Assembly: GCA_947069175.1 (NCBI GenBank)
Contig: CAMTDV010001633.1
Location: forward strand, 57,828,102-57,892,101
Direction of reading: 5' to 3'
Length of the DNA stretch: 64,000 bases
Source: Scalesia atractyloides
Taxonomy: Eukaryota > Streptophyta > Magnoliopsida > Asterales > Asteraceae
Both the position numbers and the translations under genes were made by a program. Below the pieces are notes generated by a model, which searched no databases, was not told where the DNA came from, and saw only the letters and a list, made by a program, of their open reading frames with translations. Shown here one piece after another: positions 48,421-59,055 of this stretch. Numbering within the stretch: the first letter of the stretch is position 1; every line of letters starts with the position of its first letter.

Positions 48421-48600
48421 ATATAAGATTATTATATATCAAAAGTTACAAAAAAAATATATAAGATTACTATATATTAAAAGAATATATAAGATTATTA
48501 TATATCAAAAGTTATAAAAAGAAAAAAAAACTAATGAATCGTATTTGAATTATATATAAGATTATATATCAAGAGTTACAAAAAGAGAAAAGAAAGAAAG
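48421..48600. repeat. AT-rich tandem repeat (TATATAAGATTATTATATATC)n-like
   Basis: A block with ATATAAGATTATTATATATC and AAAAGTTACAAAAA recurs four times with small changes. No gene. Confidence 0.7.
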
Positions 48601-48758
48601 AAACGAAGGTATTACATGTGTGAAGCTCAAGGACAAAAGGTAATAAAGGAAATAAAAATATGCATTTTACATAAATGAGCATGGACAATCTCTTATTTAA
48701 AGCTTTCAATCTCTTATACTCATTCATCCTTTAAATGTAGAAAAACTATATAAAAAGT

Positions 48759-49079
48759 GAGTAAATTATTAAAATTGTCTCTGTTGGTCATGTTTACCAG
48801 TTTCACCCAAAACAATTTTTTTATCATATTGCCCTTTAGTTTTGGGATTTTGCTCATTTTCATCCAAATATCTAACTTTTTTGTCAAAATCGTCCCTGAT
48901 GTTTGGGATTTTTTTTGTCATTTTAATCCAAATATCTAACAGAAAAATAACTCAATTTAGACGTTTGGATGAAAATGATAAAAATTCCCAAAAGTGAATA
49001 GTAATATGGTACAAAAGGTTATTTTGAATGAAACTGACAAAAATACATAAATCTCAGGGACGATTTTAATAATTTACTC
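48759..49079. mobile_element. Mutator-like MITE, GAGTAAATTATTAAAAT ends
   Basis: GAGTAAATTATTAAAATTGT at 48759 is the inverted match of ATTTTAATAATTTACTC ending 49079. Flanks TAAAAAGT and TAAAAAAAT are an imperfect duplication. The end sequence is of the same GAGT-AAAT type as the two larger Mutator-like elements in this window. The open frame inside (48757-48939) reads through the TIR and is not a gene. Confidence 0.65.
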
Positions 49080-50222
49080 TAAAAAAATATAAACAACACC
49101 TCATCTCATTTTTATCCTTAAATATCATTCATACATTTTGAGTAAAGTATAGTTTATCTCTCTATGGCTTACTAGTTGGAGTAGGTTGTCACTCTCAATT
49201 TTATTTTATTTTTGCACTCTGTGTCATTCAGTGTACAAAATATCACATGATGCATACATTTCGTTTACTGAACGTTAGATTTAATGTAAAAAGGTTGTAA
49301 AAAGACTAAATTACCTTTTTTTATGCAATATGCATCTTTGTGTTTTATTATTATTACCCACCATCTCCGCTCTAAATTGATGAAATTCGAAATGCTTTAC
49401 CTGGATCTGAGTTGATTAATGAAGTAAGCTTTAAATTTCTCATTTTGTTAATCATCATCTTGTAAGTAAGCTTTAAATTTCTCATTTTGTTAATCAACAT
49501 CTTGTAGCTTTGACCGGCAACAAGATTGGAGTGTGTTGCAGATTTCTGATTGGTGAATATTCTAAATACACCATACTCTATTTTTCATTTAGACCTTACT
49601 ATATAATATTTATTATGTTAGAATATAACAAATCAATAAGAGGTCACCCTACTTAATGAAGTTTGACTAAAAATTAAGTTTGCATTAATAATCACTCGCT
49701 CTCCTTAATTAAAGTTTAATTTTTAATAATATTAGGATTTTTATAAATACACTCTAATATTGTTAATGATTCAACATCAATTTCATAGTTTTTATCAGTT
49801 TATTACAAAAACTTATTAACTCAATAAAAATTTCACCTACCATTTTCAAAGTAATTTAACATAAATATATATATATAAATACATATATATATATATTAAT
49901 TCATCATATTTAGATGAATAGTAACATGTTTTTATCTTTTATTATTTTTTTTTTCTTTTTAACTTTAAAGATTTTTTACTTCTCCATCCTGTAACACAGG
50001 GGGCTTAACGTTATTTTCTAACATAGTATAATACAAACACACATTAAAGTTTATTTACATCTGTTGTTAGGCATGAAATTACTACTTTAAAAAAAAAGGA
50101 TTATAACAAGGTAAATATATTATCAACAACAAGCAAAAACAGATGTTCAATAAAAACACATTTTTATTTAATGAATTCCTTAAACTAATGAATTTAAATA
50201 TTCTGTTAAGTAACACATATTC
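49080..50222. other. Intergenic, small tandem duplication
   Basis: No gene. A 42-bp block (AAGTAAGCTTTAAATTTCTC and on) is duplicated in tandem at 49422-49463 and 49464-49505 with one visible difference. CCTGTAACACAGGGGGCTTA near 49988 resembles a weak Helitron-type hairpin. The last 39 bp (50184-50222) recur at 61854-61892 beyond the Tat element. Confidence 0.5.
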
Positions 50223-51251
50223 TGAAGAAATGTATGTCTAACTGATCGGAATCAAGTCAGATCTAGGGTTTAGTCTCTGCATAAAATGGGTTAATCCTTC
50301 GTTTTGTTTGATGGTGATGATCACAACTAGGTTTCAACGATACCTGCAAAACAGAACGCCGCCAGCCTCGTCATGGAAAGAGGGGGGGGGGGTTCTCTCC
50401 GTGACCACCCTCCGGTGTGAGAATAAGTATCGGTAGTCGGAAATAGTTTAAGTGAAGTAAGAGAGAGAGTAAGTGAGAGTGAATACATTTTCCTTGTCTC
50501 CAAGATACTTATTTATAGCCGGATTTAGGCGCCAAAATTACAGAGAGAGAGAGATTTCACGGTGTCAAGATCCAATGTTAATTTACCAACTTGTTCTTCA
50601 AGACACACGGATTGTGCTAAGATCGATGGTTGGGGAATGGCCACGTGGCTTGCGATGATGACCTTATGCTTATCACAAAATCGTGCCATCATCGTGACTC
50701 TCAAGACAGTGTCAGATCGTGCCACGTGTAATTCTGTTATAACCGTTTCTACCTCTGCACGATTGTGCATTAATGGTTTCTAGAAGATATACAGCTGCAA
50801 TCCTCTAATTGTTTGCCATGTGTTTTTTCTGTTGTAACAGAAAATATTCTTTTTGTTTCTGAACTTTATCTCGTGCACAGATGCCATCTAGCCAAGGAAA
50901 ATATTCAAGGTTAACAGTTTCCTTGTGCGAGTCTGCGCAAGGTAGTTAAATGATCCTTTTCCTCTTTAGAGGGCCGTCGCAGAGATTTATAATGCCCTTC
51001 TGTGGTATTGTAATCTGCGCAAGGTTTTCTGAGAGCAATATGATTACTCAGGAAAATCATTCAAGGTTAACTATTTTCCTTGCGTGAGCCCGCACAAGGT
51101 AGTTAAATGATTATTTCTCTTTTTAGGTGACCGGCGCAAGGTTTTATGAAGCCTTTCTTTTGTACCATAGTTTGCGCAAGGATTGCTTAGTAGATAGGAA
51201 AATGGGGATGGTCTCTTGCTTGGCGCAAGGATTTGGGACCATACCCTTTCA
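50223..51251 (-). repeat. 3' LTR of the Tat element (1029 bp)
   Basis: In plus orientation it runs TGAAGAAATG...ACCCTTTCA, a clean TG...CA pair. It is nearly identical to 60895-61852, apart from about 34 bp around 50905-50945 that the other LTR lacks and the terminal 39 bp. Words of the type GCGCAAGG / CCTTGCG recur between about 50925 and 51230. Confidence 0.9.
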
Positions 51252-51268
51252 AGGCCCCCAGTCTAGTG
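51252..51268 (-). promoter_or_regulatory. Polypurine-like tract of the Tat element
   Basis: On the minus strand CTAGACTGGGGGCCT precedes the LTR start TGAAAGGG. The purine run is short, so the call rests mainly on position. Confidence 0.45.
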
Positions 51269-51662
51269 TTGCTCCTATGCACAAGTAGCAAGTAGGTGGA
51301 GCACTGGACTAAAAATAAAAAAATTGTAGTATTTGTTGTATTCTTGTAAATGGTTTTGTTGTGCTGAAGGAAAGGAAAATTTCATGAAGTAAAACTTTTG
51401 GGATAAGGAGAAGCTTTTTTGAATTTTGAAAAAGTTGTCCTTATGTCAGGGTTTGGTGAAAAGCACGTGACGAAGTGACGCTTGACGTACTGTATAACAG
51501 TTGTCAACAGTACTATCTGTACATCATCAATTTCTTGAAGGCCTTTCGTTGTCTGCACGCGCGCATGGGACGGTTACTGTTCACCACTCGCCCTTCTGTC
51601 GCCTAGGATTTGGTGAAAACCCTGGAATTTCGGCACGTTTGCTGCAGTCATTTATTGTGATG

Positions 51663-51784
51663 CCTATATATATCTACCCCAATTGTGCCTTATCTTCTTT
51701 CTTCATCTTGTCTTTCTTCATCTTGTTCTCTGTAATTTTCTCCCTTTGTGACCAGAAAATTCTCACTATTCTCCAGATTTGTTC
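51663..51784 (+). promoter_or_regulatory. Putative promoter and leader of the antisense gene
   Basis: CTATATATATC at about 51664 is a good TATA box. A CT-rich leader of roughly 90 bp with repeated TCTTTCTTCATCTTG follows up to the ATG at 51785. Orientation is opposite to the element's own LTR promoter. Confidence 0.55.
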
Positions 51785-54700
51785 ATGGCTGAGAGTTCAA
51801 AACCAGTTGAGCGAATAGAGATGCCGACGACTACGTTACCGACATTGAAGTGGAAAAGAGAAGATTTCTACAGGATCATTTCAAATTTCTTATTTGCTAG
51901 ATCTTGGGATGCTAGATATCCTGAAGAGACTGATACAGCAGCAAACGCTCCGGCCGGCTATATTACTCTGTTCTATGATTATTTTGCCGAGGGCAATTTT
52001 CGTCTTCCAGTGACCCATTTCATGCTAGAGATTTTGGACTTCTACAAGTTTCATATCTCTCAGTTGAATCCAATGGGGATGGTGCGAATCAGGCATTTCG
52101 AGTTTGTGCTTAGGTCGATGAACCTTATCCCTACTGTTGAAAAATTTAGGGTTTTGTTACCAGTTACATTGTTCTCTGGGTTTCTACTCCTTCCAACAAC
52201 GTCTTCAAGCAAAAAGGCTGTTGCTTGTGCCTCCCAAATCTTATCATGATGAAACATAAATTTTTCTATATTAAATATGCTGTGATTCCAACACAGATGA
52301 CGTTCCGCTTGGGGGAAGATATTGAGTTAGAGACAATGGCGATCTCGAGCGACGAAGTGTGGTACCAAAATCTGAAGGATGTGCCTAACATCATATTGCC
52401 GGAAAGGGCATTGATCGCTGCCGGGATGAGTATCTTATGGAAGTCCGATCGTCGAGAGAAGCCAGTTTATATGGAAGATGGAGTTGGTAAGTTACTTGCA
52501 CAACTCCCTGTAAATATTATATGTGCCCTGCTCCTCATGTTCGTTATGTTTTTTTGATACAGTTACGCCTTTGCATTTGGTGGCGTTTAAAAAGAAAACA
52601 GGGAAGATGATGGTGGTGCATACTGCTGAAGATGAGGCCCCTTGGTTTGAGCAGATCTTAGGGAATTTTGAGCTTCTCAAAAAAGAAGACCTCCAAGCGC
52701 AACCATCCTCTACCATTGGTAAGTGTTTTTGACATCGAGCCTGAGTGAATATTGCAATATTACCATTAATGTTAAACTTTGAGTAATATTGCAATATAAC
52801 TTATGGCATGTCGATGTTTGTTGATTTTGATCAAGTAGGTTATTTAATAAACTTGGGTGTAGGCCCAGTCTTGAAGAAGAAGAAGAAACCTGCTCCAACT
52901 GTCCCCCAATCAGAGAAACCGGAGGTTACAAAAAAGGTCAACCACGAAAGGTAAACACTTTGTATCTGACACTTGGTGTGACTATGTGGTCGTGTCTGAC
53001 TCCCTAGAAGGTCTTGCGCCTGTAGGTTTGAGGGTACCTAAGGCGGAGCCCATCAGTAGCGCAGACATGCCGGCAGCCAACCCTGACGCTCCCATTGACC
53101 TAGAATCCAGCCCGGGAGCCCAAGAAAAGAAAAGCTGTGAGCCCCGAGAAGCCTGCGCCGCCACCCAAAAAGGTTGCTAGGGCCCGTATAGGAAAGAAAA
53201 GCAACTTGGATGCGCTTGCAGAAAAATTTTCTCCTGGTAAGGATATTTAACTTGTCTTATGTATACCGAAATTCATTTTTTCATCGGTGCTTGTTATATG
53301 CAGAAAAAACGGTGAAGGTAGCGCATACCACATCTTCATCACTGCCAACAGCGCGCGAACCTGAAGGTGAATGTGTTGAGAAGAGAGGAGATGATGTGAA
53401 CCCTAGCGCGAGGTTCTCTGGTTCAGACCCTATCATGCCTGACATGCCAGAGAAAACTGCTTCGGAAGAAGAGCACATAAAATCATTTGTTGAAGATCCT
53501 GCCGGTAAAAGATAATGCCCCTTCCAATGTTGAGAAACAACCTATTGGGGATCCAAATATGCCTTCATCTCACCCAGCAAAAAATATTGGCTCCTCGTCT
53601 GTTGCGCCAAACTATGAATCATTTTTTGATGACCCAACTGAAGAATCTCCCATTCGTCCTGAGGAGACGCCTGGGGACTATTATTATCGCTCCTATTCAA
53701 CCAAGCGAGCCTCCGCCCTTCATGAGCCAGTGTGGAAACTTAAACAGAGCGATACCTTTACTGACTTGCAAGCTTGCAGGGAATGGTACAAGGGCATCTA
53801 CCCACCGGCGAAGGTGAAACGTCAAGAAGATCAGTCTCACGAACAAATCTACCATGCTTATTTGTTAGATACGGCGCAAGCCTCTTCTGTAACGCATAGG
53901 ATTGTGCGCGAGTGGCGCAGTATGAACAAGGAGTGGGACGAATTTGAGTCCAAAAAGTTCAAGGTTGGGGTCGAAAGTGAAAAGTTGGGGAGGATGAAGG
54001 TTGATCTGGAGGCGGAGAGATGTAAGTTAGAAGAGGAGAAGAAGATGGAGGAGTGATCCCCCTTGGGGTGGAAGAAAAAAAGCTGAGGAAGCAGCAGCGC
54101 AACATGCTGACGATCGCTAGCGGTGGTTGGAAGCTAGCGAAAGAGACAATAATGAAAAAATTTCCTTGCGCAATGAAATTGCAAAACTCAAGCAACAGAA
54201 AACTGATGCTGTTGCAGCTGCTGAAGAAGCCCGTTCTCATCGTGAACGGAGCGAACAAAAAGAGGTAGAGACGCAAATGATTCTTTTACTTAGAGATAAA
54301 GAAATTGCTGATCTTACTTCCATGTTTCTTGACCAGGAGTTATTGAGGGCGGAAATAGACTCCTTGAAGAAAGATGCCAAGTTACATGAGGTGGAGAAGG
54401 CTGAGCTGACTCGGCGCTTAGCAGAAGATGAGCAAAAGATAGAAACAACAAAAACTGCTCGCGCGACGGCAGAGAGTGTTTCTGAATCCCTCATGAACAA
54501 GCTAACTTGGATTCAACAACATGGAATCATCAAATAAGTGAATAATTTCATAAACACTGATAGCTTACTATTTGTATCTCCTGACCCTTGTATTTGTATG
54601 TAGATTGCCAACTCAATCTTGAATTCTATGAGCTTGACGAGGCAGTTGCTCAGGTCATGGTTGCTGCTAGGAGCGATGGATATGCCCAGGGATATACAGA

Positions 54701-54941
54701 GTGTTCAGAACATGTGTCCCATGCACTTAAAGTACAATGGGATAATAGTCGCTCAGCAACCCGCGGAGTTAACACTGTTGCTGCTTTTACGTGTGCTAAA
54801 GAGCGTTATGATCATCTGCAGATCCCTAATATGGATCTGATTGACAATGCCTTGTCCCACGATGATTTTGTTGGATGTTTAAAAGAAATATTTGCTGAAG
54901 AAGAAGAAAAAGAAGAAAAAGCCACGAAGACCGTAGAATAG
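51785..54941 (+). pseudogene. Antisense ORF of Tat element: Transposase_28-type protein with introns
   Basis: The start is ATG 51785 (MAESSKPVERIEMP). The N-terminal half carries the plant 'putative gypsy-type transposon' domain: GYITLFYDYFAEGNFRLP, MVRIRHFEFVLRSMNLIPTV, then AVIPTQMTFRLGED. Exon joins with good GT-AG sites are 52486/52563 and 52718/52863, a donor after 52950, and 53236/53304; each tested join keeps the frame. Later parts hold an acidic linker, a long coiled coil (about 53930-54530, Glu/Lys/Leu-rich) and a C-terminal exon to TAG 54941. Frameshifts occur near 52155, 52247, 53505 and 54055-54125, so this copy is broken. The function is unknown; it is probably an accessory element protein. 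Confidence 0.75.
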
Positions 54942-55362
54942 AATGACCTTGCTTCTTTGTTTGTATATGTTTAAGACAATTTATATATTTGTACGCACAG
55001 GTGCGCGGCTGCGCAAGTACTTTGACTTTATATAATATATCTTTTGAATTACAATGTGTGCATGAGTACAATTACTTGTTTAGGATAGACAAAGGAACAA
55101 AATTGGCTAACTCATGTAAGAGCGTAAGTTGTTGTGTTATCGTGTGGCTCATGAGTTGTTAGTAGCCTTAGTGTTTTTATATTTCCAAAGTAATTGCATG
55201 CATTTGTAAGCGAGATATTCATAAACAAGTAGATGTAAGTAGCGACAGAATGGAATTGTATTGATAAAGCATCGAGCTACTACTGTCACTAAGATTACAA
55301 AATAAGAAAAACTGTAAGCAGTCTCTTTGCGCAGCGCGGGGCTACCGCATTGAGAACTGAGA
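54942..55362. other. Spacer between antisense gene and pol end
   Basis: No gene. The 3' ends of the two convergent coding units face each other here, so it should contain polyadenylation signals for the antisense transcript. Confidence 0.4.
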
Positions 55363-56518
55363 TTACATGTAACATCGGCGCAACTGTTGGGCGTTCCATG
55401 TCCGAGGGGCGCTAGAGTCGTCCATGCGCTTCAAAGTAAAGGACTTCGTTGATCACATATGGGCCTTCCCATCTCGGGACAAGCTTCCCTGGTCTTTCAG
55501 CATTGGAGACTTCATTATTACGGAGGACAAAATCCCTTAGTAAAAATGTGCAAACGCGTACCCGTTTGTTATAATACTTCTCCAACTTGGACTTATATTT
55601 TGCTTCGCGAATGGCTGTGTTTTCACGCCTTTCTTCAATTAAATCGAGATCCAAGCGACGTTATTCCTTGTTGTTTTTTTTTCCAGGGCAAGCATTCTTG
55701 GAGATGGGGGGCCTATTTCAGCAGGGATTACTGCCTCCGTTCCATATACCAAACTGAACGGAGTTTCTCCCGTGCTTGTCTTGGGCATTGTTCGATGCAC
55801 CCATAGAATGTTGGGCAGCTCATCTACTCATCCACGCCGCGCCGTGCCAAGGCGGGCTTTGATGCCGTCAACTATCTTCTTGTTGATGCTTTCAACCTGA
55901 CCGTTCGCCAGAGGGTGCGCAACCGAGGAAAAAACATGCTTGATCTTCATCTCTTGCATCCATTTTTGCAGATCCTCAGACGCTAGGTTTGGGCCGTTGT
56001 CAGTGATGATGCGCATGGGCAACCCGAAACGACAGACAATATGTTCCCAGATAAACTTTCGGATTACCATGGCTGTAGTCGAGGTTAATGACTTTGCTTC
56101 GACCCATTTTGTGAAGTAATCAACGACAACAACAATGAACTTTACAGCACCAGGCGCGTCAGGGAAAGGACCTACAAGGTCAATGGCCCATTGCTGAAAA
56201 GGTCATGCCGATGTTACTGGGACAAGTGGATTTTTGGGGCGCAATGCTGAAAAGGCCATGTCTTTGGCAAGCCATGCACTTGCGCAAAATGTCTACAGCG
56301 TCCACGTACATCCCCTGCCAGTAATATCCTGCGCCCATCACTTTGGCGACGACCATACGCGGCCCAGCGTGTATGCCGCATAAGCCTTCATGGATTTCTC
56401 TGATTAAGTACTGCGCATTGTGCTTATTAACACATCTTAATAAAGGACCCGTGTATGACTTTCGATATAAAATACCGTCCGCCATTTCGTAATTTAAGGC
56501 CTTACACCGTATCTTTCA
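55363..56518 (-). pseudogene. Tat integrase
   Basis: Minus-strand pieces in order: a zinc-binding segment with HEGLCGIHAG and KCMACQRH, and the core with first Asp in QWAIDLVGPFPDAPG, second Asp in RIITDNGPNLAS and Glu in ANGQVESINKKI. A C-terminal part follows with EKYYNKRVRV, FVLRNNE, PRWEGPYVI and TWNAQQLRRCYM before TAA (55365-55363). All catalytic residues are present. Breaks are TGA at 56516-56518 separating it from the RNase H, a frameshift near 56230, TGA at 56203-56205, TGA at 55828-55830, one frameshift in an A9 run near 55680 and one near 55415. Confidence 0.88.
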
Positions 56519-58405
56519 TGCCTGCGCCTTGTTTTCAGGAAGCTGACCATGTTGCAAAAACAGGATAATCGGGGACATCCAAGATGGACTCCCCATTTCA
56601 ACCATATTGACTTGCTTTAGCGGAACAAATGTATTTTTTAAAACTTCAATTCTGACCTCTTTTGCCAAATGTTGGAAACTTGTGGCCGCCAGTTTACTCA
56701 ATGCATCAGCATGTTTGTTATCACTTCTGTTGACATGCACGACTTTAAACTGTCGGAACTGAGTAATTAAAGATTTGGCTTGTTCCAAATATAACGCCAT
56801 AATGTCGCCCCTTGCATCATAAGTACCACTGATTTGTTCCGCTACAAGGCGAGAATCAATGTGTGCAGTTAAATATGCAGCGCCCATCTTTATAACGAGG
56901 CGCAAGCCTGATAGAAAAGCTTCATATTCAGCCTCATTATTTGTGCTCTTGAAATCCAGACGTATGGCGTAAGTGAACTTTTGATTATCTGGATTAACCA
57001 GTCGGAGGCCTGCGCCGTCACTATTCGATGCGCCATCTGTATGTAATAACCATTCTTTGTCATCTGTAACGGGAACCGGATTTTGGACTTCTTCGTATTC
57101 TTGTATTTTGTCTGCTGGAACCTCAGCTACAAAATCGGCAAGGATCTGCCCTTTAATTGCTGGTCTCGGCTTGTATACAATATTGTGACCGCCTAGTTTG
57201 ATAGCCCACTTGGCTAATCGTCCTGAGACGTCTGGTTTAGAAAGAATCTGGCCGAGATGATAATTTGTTAAGACATTTATGACGTGACAAGAAAAATACC
57301 TACGAAGTCTGCGTGAAGCATGGACTAGCGCAAGTACCAACTTTTCCATCATTGAATACCGAGACTCTGGGTCATTCAACATCTTGCTAATATAATAAAT
57401 AGGTATTTGAACACCTTCTCTTTCGACAAGTAAAACTGCTCCGACTGCCATCTCGGATGCAGCAAGATAAAGGATCATAGGCTCTTTGTCGCGCGGAGCT
57501 GTCAAAGTTGGCAATTGAATCAAACAATCTTTCATATCCTGGAAAGCTTTCTCCGCCTCTATTGTCCATTGAAATTTGTCTTTCTTTACCCAGTTACGCA
57601 GAGTACGGATGAAAGGATAAGAGTTTGCAGCATGATTTGCGAGGAAACGGTTGAGGGCAGCTAACCGTCCTGCTAATCGTTGCATCTCCTTAACACTTGA
57701 CGGAGAAGTCATGTTTTGAATTGCTTCAACTTTTTCTAGATTAACTTTGAACCCATCCTTTGTGACGATGAATCCAAGGAACTTGCCTTCTTCCATGCCA
57801 AAGGAACACTTGCTTGGGTTTAACTTTAAATTGACCTTTCTCAATGAATCAAAAGTTTTTTGAATGTTCTCCAACATCGTTTCTTCCGTATGGCTCATGA
57901 TAACTAGATCGTCAATGTATACTTCGACGGTTACCCCAATGTCATCACCAAACATTGTATCCATAAGCCGCTGATAAGTGGCTCCCGCATTGCGGAGCCC
58001 AAAAGGCATTTTTGTATAACAGAAAATACCCTTCTCTATGCGGAAGGTCGTCTTGTCTTCATCCTCTTGTTTCATCAGCACTTGATGATACCCTTTGTAA
58101 CAGTCGAGAAAGCATTTCCCACGAAACGATGCTAAGGAGTCAACTTTCTTTTCAATCCCAAGAAGAGAGTAACAATCTTTGGGACACGCCTTGTTCAAAT
58201 CTTTAAAATCGACGCACATGCACCAACCGTCGTTATGCTTTTTGACCATAACGGTGTTCGCCACCCAAGTTTGGTACTTAACTTCTCGTAAAATGCCAGC
58301 GTGTAGTAGTTCAGCAACTTGCTCGTTCATAGCTTGAGTTTTCTTAGTACCCAGGTGCGCTTTTTCTGAACCACTGGTTTTGCTGATGGAAAGACGTTTA
58401 AACAA
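56516..58405 (-). CDS. Tat reverse transcriptase with two RNase H domains (629-aa ORF)
   Basis: An uninterrupted minus-strand frame holds the polymerase blocks VDFKDLNKACPKD, DCYKGYHQVLM, MPFGLRNAGATYQRLMD and the catalytic YIDD at residues 163-166. The first RNase H-like domain (about 290-430) has lost its first acidic residue (LYLAAS), as in a connection domain. A second, archaeal-type RNase H follows with D457 (HTDGAS), E491 (NNEAEYEA), D517 (HIDSRL) and D567 (KHADAL), all four acidic residues intact. It is part of a polyprotein, so the apparent start is a break point, not a natural start. The adjoining parts are frameshifted or stopped. Confidence 0.9.
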   Translation of the reverse strand: MFKRLSISKTSGSEKAHLGTKKTQAMNEQVAELLHAGILREVKYQTWVANTVMVKKHNDGWCMCVDFKDLNKACPKDCYSLLGIEKKVDSLASFRGKCFLDCYKGYHQVLMKQEDEDKTTFRIEKGIFCYTKMPFGLRNAGATYQRLMDTMFGDDIGVTVEVYIDDLVIMSHTEETMLENIQKTFDSLRKVNLKLNPSKCSFGMEEGKFLGFIVTKDGFKVNLEKVEAIQNMTSPSSVKEMQRLAGRLAALNRFLANHAANSYPFIRTLRNWVKKDKFQWTIEAEKAFQDMKDCLIQLPTLTAPRDKEPMILYLAASEMAVGAVLLVEREGVQIPIYYISKMLNDPESRYSMMEKLVLALVHASRRLRRYFSCHVINVLTNYHLGQILSKPDVSGRLAKWAIKLGGHNIVYKPRPAIKGQILADFVAEVPADKIQEYEEVQNPVPVTDDKEWLLHTDGASNSDGAGLRLVNPDNQKFTYAIRLDFKSTNNEAEYEAFLSGLRLVIKMGAAYLTAHIDSRLVAEQISGTYDARGDIMALYLEQAKSLITQFRQFKVVHVNRSDNKHADALSKLAATSFQHLAKEVRIEVLKNTFVPLKQVNMVEMGSPSWMSPIILFLQHGQLPENKAQA

Positions 58406-59055
58406 TGCTCAGCAACGTTGCGCGGGACACCCACCATGTCTGCAGGTGTCCAGGAGAAGATATCCATGTTACGAAATAACAATGACTTGAGCGTTGCGAG
58501 GATTGCTATGGATAGCGCAGGACCGGGCTGCTCTGGGTATTTGTTATTTAGAATCCATTTCTCAGGTTCATTCAGCGACATAGGCTTAGCAGCCTTGACA
58601 ACTGGTTCTTCGATAGACATAATCTCTTTTCGAGCAAACATGATAGCTACGCCTGTTGGCGTTGGGAATCCACAAGCAATATGTGGCGCAGATGTGATCA
58701 TGCTGAAATGACGTTGCGCACGACAACCTAATAAAACGTCATGACGAGAAACCGGCATCACCATAAAGTTTACTTGAATGGTTCATGAATGTTTTCCGTC
58801 TGAAAGGGTGACAGGAAAAACTATATGTCCGAGAGGAAAGACAACCTCATTGCAGAATCCAGTTAAAGGAAAGTCGACTGATTCCAGGCGTGCCTTATCC
58901 TCTGGATCCAACTGTTTAAAACACTGCTCATATATGATGTCCACAGAGCTTCCCGAATCTATGAACACATAATCAGTTTGGTAATGACCAAAAATACCTG
59001 TGACCATTACTGGTCTCGCTTCTTGTGGTCCGCCAGGAACGACAGGAAAAATCAC
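58327..59055 (-). pseudogene. Tat protease and linker
   Basis: The protease carries FIDSGSSVDIIYEQCF, the aspartic-protease D-S-G motif. An in-frame TGA at 58783-58785 interrupts the sequence before FMVMPVSRHDVLLG. The linker includes FSWTPADMVGVPR and leads, after a one-base shift near 58365, into the reverse transcriptase. The upstream join to gag is also out of frame (near 59055). Confidence 0.85.

Noticed and set aside
51785..54941. Considered as an ordinary host gene
   Set aside because: It lies between pol and the 3' LTR of a Tat element, matches the antisense-ORF domain known from such elements, and contains frameshifts.
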